Shown one piece after another: positions 1-5,160 of a stretch of 5,160 nt of DNA. The stretch comes from a bacterium. Its GTDB lineage: Bacteria > Vulcanimicrobiota > Vulcanimicrobiia > Vulcanimicrobiales > Vulcanimicrobiaceae. Under the pieces are notes generated by a model. That model did no database searches and was not told the origin of the DNA. It was given only the letters and a program-made list of their open reading frames with translations. The DNA is taken from NCBI GenBank assembly GCA_021807065.1, contig JAKAPO010000191.1:1-5160 (forward strand), written 5' to 3'. Each line of letters begins with the position of its first letter. The stretch's first letter is position 1. The position numbers were made by a program, and so were the translations under genes.

Positions 1-2
1 GT

Positions 3-869
3 GGCGGAACTACGCAGCACATTCTGGTACCCGACTACGGGATTCCAGAGGTCGTCGACGAGTGGAACGTGAGCGCGAGCGGCAACGTCGCGCCGCTGCA
101 CCAGATAGGCGCCTCGACGTTGGTCGGGCCGACAGCAGTCACGACGGATGCATCGGGGCGAGTCTACGTCGCCGACTTCGATGGGAACGCGATCGACGTC
201 TTCGCCAAGGGTACATACGGAAGTGCGGCACCGATACGGACGATTTCGGGCGGTGCGACCGGCATCAACGGTCCCGAAGGCATAGGCGTCGACGGTACGG
301 GTGAAATCTATCTCAGCAATCGTGACGGCAACTCCATCACCGTCTACGCGGCCGGCGCCAGCGGGAACGCCATGCCGATTCGCACGCTGAGCGGAGGCGC
401 TACCACGCTCAACTCCCCGCAGCAGCTCGTCGTCGATTCCGCGGGAGACATCACCGTCGCCGACGGCTCAGGCGGCATTCTCTACTTTGCCGCAGGTGCC
501 AATGGCGGCGTTGCGCCGACGTGGTCTATCGTCGGCGGCAGCACGAACATCGCAACCGCCGTCGGCGTAGCCGTCGATCACTCGGGGAACGTGTACGAAG
601 AGAACCTCGCCTCACCGGGCGATATCAATGTCTTCAATGCCGGATTGCACGGGAACGTCGGGCCGAGCAGGACGATCACGTCGAGCGCCATTACCTTCGC
701 CGAAGGTCTCGCTCTCGACGCGCACGGAAACATCTATGAGTCGGACTGTGGTGCTACCGGTGCTGTCAACGTGTTTGCAGCGAGCGCCAGCGGTGCAAGC
801 ACGCCGATTCGGACGATCACCGGCAGTTCGGCGCAATTGAGATGCGCGTTGAAGCCCTGGATCTTTTAG
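3..869 (+). CDS. NHL-like beta-propeller repeat protein, 3' part (5' end outside window)
   Basis: The reading frame is open from the first bases of the window to a TAG at 867-869. The only in-frame start-like codon near the left edge is GTG at 69. Residues encoded before it (ILVPDYGIPEVVDEW) already align with the repeat pattern, so the gene must begin upstream. The protein is built from imperfect 46-49-residue units. Counting from the GTG, the conserved proline of each unit falls at residues 9, 55, 103, 150, 199 and 246. Each unit has a half like 'GIxVDxxGxIYVxDxxGNxI' and a half like 'VYAAGASGNAxPIRTxSG'. These resemble NHL/SMP-30-type propeller blades of secreted or surface proteins, which usually mediate binding rather than catalysis. 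No catalytic residues are recognisable. The last unit stops half way, ending in an unrelated tail (AQLRCALKPWIF). The specific function is unknown; the repeat family call is fairly secure. Confidence 0.78.
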   Translation, partial: GGTTQHILVPDYGIPEVVDEWNVSASGNVAPLHQIGASTLVGPTAVTTDASGRVYVADFDGNAIDVFAKGTYGSAAPIRTISGGATGINGPEGIGVDGTGEIYLSNRDGNSITVYAAGASGNAMPIRTLSGGATTLNSPQQLVVDSAGDITVADGSGGILYFAAGANGGVAPTWSIVGGSTNIATAVGVAVDHSGNVYEENLASPGDINVFNAGLHGNVGPSRTITSSAITFAEGLALDAHGNIYESDCGATGAVNVFAASASGASTPIRTITGSSAQLRCALKPWIF

Positions 870-897
870 CTAGGAACCTAGGAGCGTAACTCCGGAG
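870..897. repeat. Cluster of short inverted repeats at the convergent gene junction
   Basis: CTAGG AA CCTAG (870-881) spans the 8-base gap and the rmuC stop. It is followed by GGAG CGTAA CTCC (881-893) and the palindrome CTCCGGAG (890-897) inside the rmuC 3' end. No T-tract follows on either strand, so this is not a standard intrinsic terminator. It may still help stop converging transcripts. Confidence 0.25.
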
Positions 898-2068
898 CGG
901 TGATCGGCCGCGGTTCGAGCGCGAGCGGTTCGGCCGGAGCGAGTTCGTCCTCGCCGAACGCGCCGAGTTCTTTGAGCTTGCGCCCCTTCGGCAGGACGTT
1001 GCGTTCGAGCGATCCGACCGCCTTGTTGTACGCGTCGAGCGACTTTCCGAGCGAATCCCCGACCCTCGCGAGATGCTCTGCAAAGACGCGCACCGCTTCG
1101 TAGAGGTCGCGTGCGACTTCCGCGATGCGGTTGGCGTTCTCTTCCTGGCGCACCGCTTGCCAGCCGAGCGCGTACGAGCGCAGGATCGCGATGAGCGTCA
1201 GCGGGCTTGCGATGAGGACGCCGTGATCGAGCGCCTCTTCGATGAGCGACGGATTCTCGTGCAAGGCGGCACTCAGCGAGCCTTCTCCGGGAACGAACAT
1301 CGCCATCAACTCCGCCGAGCCGCCGGCCTGCGTGTAGCCTCGGCGACCGAGAGAGATCGCGTGATCGCGCACAAGCTTCGCGTGCTCGTGTAACAGCGAG
1401 GCCCGCGCGCTCTCGTCGCTCTCTTCGCCTGCCTCCAGAAACCGGTCGAGCGGAACTTTCGCGTCGATGAAGATTCGCTTGCCGCCCGGAAGGTTCACGG
1501 TGACGTCGGGGCGGCCGCGCCCGTCGTCCAGCAGCACCGTCTGCTGCTCGGCAAAGTCGCAGTAGTCGAGCATACCTGCCAGCTCGAGCACGCGGCGCAG
1601 TTGAATCTCGCCCCAGCGGCCGCGCGCGCGCGGATCGCGAAGCGCCGAGGCAAGCGACGATGTCTGCGACCGCAGAGCGTTGGCGGCGTTCTCCAAATTC
1701 TCGGTGCGCGCGAGAAGGCCGGCGATCTGTGCCTTGAGTCCTTCATGCTGTCCGACGCGCTGCTTCTCGACGTCGCGCACGACTGCGTCGAACTCCGCGA
1801 GACGCTCTTTCAGCGGCGTCACGAGCGCGTCGATGCGCTCGCCTGCGCTGTTGACGGTTGCTTCGCGCAGTTCGTTCTTCGTACGCTCGATCAGCGCGTC
1901 GATCGCAGTGGTCGCCCGCGCGTCGGCCTCGACGGAATGCCGCTCTGCAGCGCCGATCTGCTCCTCCAATCGGGCCTGCTTGACGCGCATCGCTAGCCAC
2001 ATGATGAGCGCGCCCAGACAGAAAGCGAGCGCGCTCAATGTGAGGAGGAGAAGCGTGTTCATGAGCAA
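878..2068 (-). CDS. rmuC: DNA recombination protein RmuC homologue
   Basis: This 396-residue protein has the full RmuC layout. A single N-terminal membrane anchor (about residues 4-27) is followed by a long charged helical, probably coiled-coil stretch (about 30-145). A nuclease-like core comes next, and the tail is poorly conserved. Core motifs visible are GRWGE (150-154), RPD (186-188), IDAK (201-204), FVPGE (258-262), SPLTLIAILR (288-297) and VLPKGRKLKELG (358-369). E154, D202 and K204 sit where a PD-(D/E)xK-like active site would be expected. In E. coli RmuC limits inversions at short inverted repeats; its biochemical activity is not well defined. The length is typical of the family. I chose the TTG start at 2068 because GGAGG lies 8 bases upstream. 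An ATG at 2062 would leave 14 bases and remove only two residues. The gene is divergent from the DsrE-like gene and convergent with the repeat protein. Confidence 0.93.
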   Translation of the reverse strand: MLMNTLLLLTLSALAFCLGALIMWLAMRVKQARLEEQIGAAERHSVEADARATTAIDALIERTKNELREATVNSAGERIDALVTPLKERLAEFDAVVRDVEKQRVGQHEGLKAQIAGLLARTENLENAANALRSQTSSLASALRDPRARGRWGEIQLRRVLELAGMLDYCDFAEQQTVLLDDGRGRPDVTVNLPGGKRIFIDAKVPLDRFLEAGEESDESARASLLHEHAKLVRDHAISLGRRGYTQAGGSAELMAMFVPGEGSLSAALHENPSLIEEALDHGVLIASPLTLIAILRSYALGWQAVRQEENANRIAEVARDLYEAVRVFAEHLARVGDSLGKSLDAYNKAVGSLERNVLPKGRKLKELGAFGEDELAPAEPLALEPRPITAPELRS

Positions 2069-2076
2069 GCGTTAGA

Positions 2077-2081
2077 CCTCC
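2077..2081 (-). promoter_or_regulatory. Shine-Dalgarno site of rmuC
   Basis: On the minus strand GGAGG lies 8 bases before TTG at 2068 and 14 bases before ATG at 2062. The spacing favours the TTG start and is the deciding evidence for it. No convincing promoter hexamers were found in the short upstream region. Confidence 0.6.
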
Positions 2082-2092
2082 GGTGCCACTCT

Positions 2093-2128
2093 CCCGCCGG
2101 AGCGGGTCGGCCCGGCGATTCGGCGAAT
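2093..2128. repeat. Two small inverted repeats in the divergent intergenic region
   Basis: CCCGC (2093-2097), CGGA, GCGGG (2102-2106) forms a perfect 5-bp stem with a four-base loop. ATTCG (2118-2122), G, CGAAT (2124-2128) is a perfect 5+1+5 palindrome 8 bases before ATG 2137. They lie between divergent rmuC and the DsrE-like gene and could be operator half-sites, though repeats this short also arise by chance in GC-rich DNA. Confidence 0.25.
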
Positions 2129-2136
2129 GGTGGGGC

Positions 2137-2844
2137 ATGAATCGCACGGCATTTCTCCTCTCATCCGCTTCGCTTGCAGCGGCAACCGGAGCGGCGAGCG
2201 CCGCGGCGAGCGTTCCCGGCGGCACGCATCTCGTCGAGACGCGTGCGGATTTCGACGAGGCGCACTTCGCACGGATCGTCGGGCGTCCGGCGCGCATCCG
2301 GCAAGTCGTTGAGTCGGTTTCGTTCAATCCGGTCACGCTCAACAATTTAAAGAACACGTTTAATGGCCTGCAGTTCGGATTCGGTTATCCGGCGAGCACG
2401 ATTGCGGTCGCCCTCGCGAGCCAGGGCCCATCGACCGCGTACAACTTGACGAGCGCGATGTGGAGCAAATATCGGCTCGGCGAGTTCTTCAAGATCATGG
2501 ATAAGAGCGGCAAGCCGCTCACCGCCAACGCGTACTATGCGGCGAAAAGCGCGTACGATCCGCGCGTTAGCCCCGACGACGAACACGGCATGTATCAGGA
2601 CACGTCGCTCGCAATGCTGCAGCGGCGCGGCCTCATCATGCTCGCCTGTCACACGGCGATCGAGGAGATTTCGGGCAAACTCGTTGCTGCCGGATTCGCA
2701 CCGGCAGGTGCCACGCGCAAAGACGTCGCCGACGACTTTCTCACGCATTTGAATCAAGGCGTGCTGGTCGTGCCGTCGATGGTCGCGACGATTGCCGTGC
2801 TCCAGGCGACTTATCATTACACGTACCTTAACGTGACGTTCTAG
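2137..2844 (+). CDS. Exported DsrE-fold-like protein with a single cysteine
   Basis: The product is 235 residues long from ATG 2137. It starts with a hydrophobic, alanine-rich signal peptide (about residues 1-24; MNRTAFLL, then an AxA-type cleavage region). There is no twin arginine, so Sec export is more likely than Tat. The mature protein follows the pattern of exported DsrE-like proteins as I remember it. It has a 'TSAMWSKYRLGEFFKI' segment (105-120), a strand leading to LACHTAIEEIS (169-179), and a final GVLVVPSMVATIAVLQ block (208-223). C171 is the only cysteine in the protein and sits where DsrE-family proteins carry their sulfur-binding cysteine. DsrE relatives bind or relay sulfane sulfur; acting that way here is inferred from fold and from the TsdA gene 16 bases downstream. 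An in-frame GTG at 2083 would put 18 arginine-rich residues ahead of the signal peptide, so I rejected it. The Shine-Dalgarno is weak (GGTGGGG, too close to the ATG). The family call is moderate; that the gene is real is much surer. Confidence 0.7.
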   Translation: MNRTAFLLSSASLAAATGAASAAASVPGGTHLVETRADFDEAHFARIVGRPARIRQVVESVSFNPVTLNNLKNTFNGLQFGFGYPASTIAVALASQGPSTAYNLTSAMWSKYRLGEFFKIMDKSGKPLTANAYYAAKSAYDPRVSPDDEHGMYQDTSLAMLQRRGLIMLACHTAIEEISGKLVAAGFAPAGATRKDVADDFLTHLNQGVLVVPSMVATIAVLQATYHYTYLNVTF

Positions 2845-2850
2845 GAGCGT

Positions 2851-2854
2851 AGGA
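2851..2854 (+). promoter_or_regulatory. Shine-Dalgarno site of the tsdA-like gene
   Basis: AGGA lies 6 bases before ATG 2861. A second purine block, AGGAG at 2843-2847, overlaps the TAG stop of the preceding gene but is 13 bases away. The short gap and the stop-overlapping site suggest the two genes are translated from one transcript. Confidence 0.5.
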
Positions 2855-2860
2855 ACCTGG

Positions 2861-3664
2861 ATGACGCCGCATCTGAGCGTAGGATCCCTGCTTATGCTCT
2901 GCGCGCTCGGGTTTGCGGTGTGCGCGCAGCAGCCGGCGTCGTCGAGCGGGACCGCGCTATACGATCCCGCGACGCTGCCGAGCGGCCAGCTCGGCAGCGC
3001 GATCCGTTACGGCCGCGAGGTCATCACGAACACGCGTCGCGTACTACCCGGCTACGAAGGCGCAAATATGGACTGCGCCGCCTGTCATATTGCCGGAGGG
3101 ACGAAAGCGCGCGGCGGAAGTTTCGTCGGACTCTACGCGCGGTTTCCGCAGTGGAACAAACGCTCGCACCGGATGATCGCCCTACAGGATCGCATTGCCG
3201 AGTGTTTTCTTCGCAGCGAGAACGGCCATCCGCCGGCCTACACCAGCCGCGCGATGATCGCCGTCGTGGCGTACATCGCCTGGCTCTCTCGCGGGACGCA
3301 GGCGTTTTCGAAGGAACCCAGCGCGCAGCGTTTCATCGTCGCGCTTCCGACCGCGTCGCCGGATCCGGTGCGCGGCGCGCGCCTGTTTGCGCAGCGCTGT
3401 GCGCTCTGCCATGGGGCGAACGGCGCCGGATCGGCCGCCTTTCCGCCGCTATGGGGCAACCTTTCGTTCAATACCGGTGCCGGCATGTCGCACGTCAAGA
3501 TGATGACCGGTTTCGTCTACTACAACATGCCGAAGAACGCACCGGGCACCCTCTCGCTGCGAGACGCCTACGACATCGCGTCGTTCGTTCTCTCGCACAA
3601 GCGCCCGGTGTTCCGCGAGAACGCGCCGGTCCACTTCCCGCCTCAGCCTGCAGGCTATTTTTAA
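2861..3664 (+). CDS. tsdA: Di-haem cytochrome c, thiosulfate dehydrogenase (TsdA) family
   Basis: This 267-residue product has a Sec signal peptide (about 1-22, VCA before Q23) and two cytochrome c domains. Haem-binding motifs are CAACH (72-76) and CALCH (180-184). Family signatures of TsdA are present in order: RIAECFLRSENG (111-122), AYIAWLSRG (137-145), FPPLWGNLSFNTGAGM (194-209), NMP (222-224) and SHKRPVF (245-251). TsdA oxidises two thiosulfate to tetrathionate, or catalyses the reverse, in the periplasm. Its unusual His/Cys ligated haem is the active site. C115 in the RI..C..RS.NG motif matches that ligand, and M223 is the likely sixth ligand of haem 2. Both lie 39 residues after their haem histidine, which supports the pairing. 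Length fits the family. It probably shares an operon with the DsrE-like gene 16 bases upstream. No TsdB-type cytochrome is in the window. A related di-haem cytochrome of other specificity is possible, but the motif set argues for TsdA. Confidence 0.85.
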   Translation: MTPHLSVGSLLMLCALGFAVCAQQPASSSGTALYDPATLPSGQLGSAIRYGREVITNTRRVLPGYEGANMDCAACHIAGGTKARGGSFVGLYARFPQWNKRSHRMIALQDRIAECFLRSENGHPPAYTSRAMIAVVAYIAWLSRGTQAFSKEPSAQRFIVALPTASPDPVRGARLFAQRCALCHGANGAGSAAFPPLWGNLSFNTGAGMSHVKMMTGFVYYNMPKNAPGTLSLRDAYDIASFVLSHKRPVFRENAPVHFPPQPAGYF

Positions 3665-3689
3665 CGTCGCAGAATTCCTCGCTTCGCGC

Positions 3690-3695
3690 TAGAAT
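3690..3695 (+). promoter_or_regulatory. Possible -10 element of the E2-E1 fusion gene (leaderless start)
   Basis: TAGAAT matches the TATAAT consensus at five of six positions and ends 8 bases before ATG 3704. Transcription from it would begin at or within a base or two of the ATG, giving a leaderless or near-leaderless mRNA. This fits the absence of a purine-rich ribosome site upstream. There is no good -35 hexamer at the usual spacing, so the call is tentative. Confidence 0.3.
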
Positions 3696-3703
3696 CTGTC
3701 AGC

Positions 3704-5160
3704 AATGTCCGGTACCGTGGTACAGGTAACCCTCCCGGAGATGGGGGAGTCGGTCACCGAAGGTTCGATCGTCGAGTGGCGCAAGCGGATCGGCGATTTC
3801 ATCACCGAGGGCGACCCGCTCGTTGACGTAACGACCGACAAAGTGGATGTCGAGGTTCCTGCAACCGCATCGGGCGTGATCACCAGGATTTTGGTCGACG
3901 AGGGAGCGACGGTGCGCGTCGGCACCGCGCTCGCCGAGATCGACACGTCGAAGACGGTGGAGAACGGTGCGGCGAACTCGGCGGCCGTTCCGGCGGAGAG
4001 AACTCTCAACGAGGCGCCGGCGTCTCCCGTCGCGCCGCCGGTGGAGCGGCGTGGCGACGCGCACGCTTCGGCACAAGCGCGGCGCATTGCACGACGCGGC
4101 GACCTCGATCTGTCGCGCATACGCGGCTCCGGCCCGCAGGGTTTGATTCTTCGCGGCGACGTGGTGCAGCAGGCAGAACGCGCGAAGCGTGCAGCGGCTC
4201 CCACAGCTGCGACCGCGCCGCTTCCCGCCGGCGCTACGCAAACGCCGTTGCGCGGTCCGGCAGCGGCACTCGCGGGCGCGATGGAACAGAGCTTGACGAT
4301 TCCGAGCGCGACGAGTTTTCGCACGATCGCGGTCGAGGTGCTCGACGCACGGCGCAGAGAACTGGGCGCTGCGCTCCGCACGACGGGCAGCACGCAGAAG
4401 ATCTCGTTCACGCATCTAATCGCCTTCGCGCTCGTGCGAGCTGCGACGGAACAGCCGGCGATCACCCATGCATTTCGTCGTGACGAAGAGGGACGGCCGC
4501 AACGCGTTGAAGCGGGTATTCACCTCGGCCTCGCGGTCGATACCGAGCGCAAGGACGGCACGCGCTTCTTGGTCGTTCCGGTCATCAAGAACGCGGACAA
4601 GAAAGATTTCGCACAGTTCTGCGCCGCCTATGACGATCTAGTCGCGCGCGCACGCACCAACGCGTTGGTTGCCGACGATCTTGCGGGCGCGACCTTTACG
4701 CTGACCAACCCCGGCGGCATCGGTACCGTCGCGTCGGTACCGCGACTGATGGCGGGTCAAGGGGCGATCATCGCGACGGGCGTCATCGGCTATCCCGCCG
4801 GACTCTCGGGCGCGAGCGAACAGACCCTTCGGGCACTCGGCATCACGAAAACGATGCAGATCACGTCTACGTACGATCACCGCGTCGTGCAAGGCGCGCA
4901 GTCCGGCGAGTTTCTGCGCAGGGTGGACGAGCTGCTCCAGGGACGCGATGCGTTCTACGATACGGTTTTCGCGGCACTCTCACTGCCGCCGCCGAAGAAG
5001 CTCGCAGCGGTCGCGGCGATGCCGCTCGAAGCGGTTCTCGAAAAAGGTCCATCGGAGGAGATGCTGCGCGCGGTTGCAGCAGGCATGGCTATCGTCTCCG
5101 CCTATCGCACGCACGGACATCTCGCGGCCAATCTCGATCCGCTCGGTAGCGAACCCCCCG
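3704..5160 (+). CDS. kgd: Multifunctional 2-oxoglutarate dehydrogenase: lipoyl, E3-binding and E2 domains fused to E1 (3' end outside window)
   Basis: The frame is open from ATG 3704 to the window edge, giving 485 residues, and lacks its C-terminal part. Domains in order are: a lipoyl domain (about 4-80) with lipoyl-lysine K46 in TTDKVDVEVPA; an Ala/Pro linker; a peripheral subunit (E3)-binding domain (about 120-156, ASAQARRIARRGDLDLSRIR then GSGPQG); a second linker; and a succinyltransferase core (about 178-415). The core shows KISFTHLIAFAL, TLTNPGGIGT, SVPRLMAGQGA and STYDHRVVQG with candidate catalytic H392. After a short linker comes the start of a 2-oxoglutarate dehydrogenase E1, 'IVSAYRTHGHLAANLDPL' (463-480). 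The whole should convert 2-oxoglutarate to succinyl-CoA in the TCA cycle, with a separate lipoamide dehydrogenase. The E2 core and E2-E1 junction resemble actinobacterial Kgd/OdhA, which lack a lipoyl domain; this protein has one. The start is fixed by the lipoyl domain beginning a few residues later. The E1 active site lies outside the window, so E1 activity is inferred. Confidence 0.93.

Noticed and set aside
69..71. GTG at 69 as the start of the repeat protein
   Set aside because: Residues encoded upstream in the same frame align with the repeat pattern, and there is no convincing ribosome site before it. The gene most likely continues off the left edge.
861..881. Bidirectional intrinsic terminator between the repeat protein gene and rmuC
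   Set aside because: The CTAGG/CCTAG repeat has only a two-base centre, too tight for an RNA hairpin, and no T-run follows it on either strand.
1601..2075. Plus-strand open frames opposite the rmuC 5' half
   Set aside because: They are shadows of rmuC, which carries the conserved motifs. The translations are low-complexity and match nothing I recognise.
2083..2085. GTG at 2083 as the start of the DsrE-like gene
   Set aside because: It would put 18 arginine-rich residues in front of a clear signal peptide. ATG 2137 begins the signal peptide directly.
1743..2357. Minus-strand open frame of 204 codons spanning the rmuC start and the divergent region
   Set aside because: It overlaps two well-supported genes and the intergenic region. 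The product is extremely arginine-rich without domain features.
2861..2926. Lipoprotein signal (lipobox) around C21 of the TsdA-like protein
   Set aside because: The residue before the cysteine is Val rather than Gly, Ala or Ser. An ordinary Sec cleavage after VCA fits better.
2920..3729. Plus-strand open frame of 269 codons overlapping the tsdA-like gene
   Set aside because: It is slightly longer than the tsdA-like frame, but arginine-rich and without motifs. The frame starting at 2861 has a signal peptide, two CxxCH sites and TsdA signatures.
3689..4465. Long open frame on the minus strand, 258 codons
   Set aside because: It lies opposite the lipoyl, E3-binding and E2 domains of the fusion gene. 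Its translation is Arg/Ser/Ala-rich without recognisable motifs, as expected for antisense frames in GC-rich DNA. The same applies to 3699-4415 on the minus strand.

Overview
This is a GC-rich, gene-dense bacterial window with five protein genes covering nearly all of it. I see no RNA genes, mobile elements or CRISPR array, and no gene-free stretch over 300 bases. The lineage is inferred. The secreted beta-propeller repeat protein with 'AAGASGNAxPIRTxSG'-type units, together with an E2-E1 fused 2-oxoglutarate dehydrogenase, recalls Candidatus Eremiobacterota (WPS-2) and related soil or acidophilic phyla. An actinobacterial or other terrabacterial origin cannot be excluded.

Layout: (1) positions 3-869, plus strand, hold the 3' part of an NHL-like repeat protein whose gene begins upstream of the window. 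(2) Positions 878-2068, minus strand, hold rmuC, convergent with gene 1 and separated from it by 8 bases. (3) A 68-base divergent region (2069-2136) with two small inverted repeats separates rmuC from the plus-strand genes. (4) Positions 2137-2844 encode an exported DsrE-fold-like protein with a single cysteine. (5) Sixteen bases later, positions 2861-3664 encode a di-haem cytochrome c of the thiosulfate dehydrogenase (TsdA) family. (6) After a 39-base gap, positions 3704-5160 hold the 5' part of a large gene that is open at the window edge. It encodes lipoyl, E3-binding and succinyltransferase domains and then the first residues of a 2-oxoglutarate dehydrogenase E1.

Functionally, genes 4 and 5 look like a two-gene periplasmic sulfur-redox unit. 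TsdA interconverts thiosulfate and tetrathionate, and the DsrE-like partner could hold a sulfur intermediate on its single cysteine; that second role is a hypothesis. Gene 6 belongs to the TCA cycle. Its catalytic part resembles actinobacterial Kgd/OdhA, but it also carries its own lipoyl and E3-binding domains, so it may be a self-contained E1-E2 chain needing only an E3 partner. This fusion and the DsrE-like/TsdA pairing are the two most notable items.
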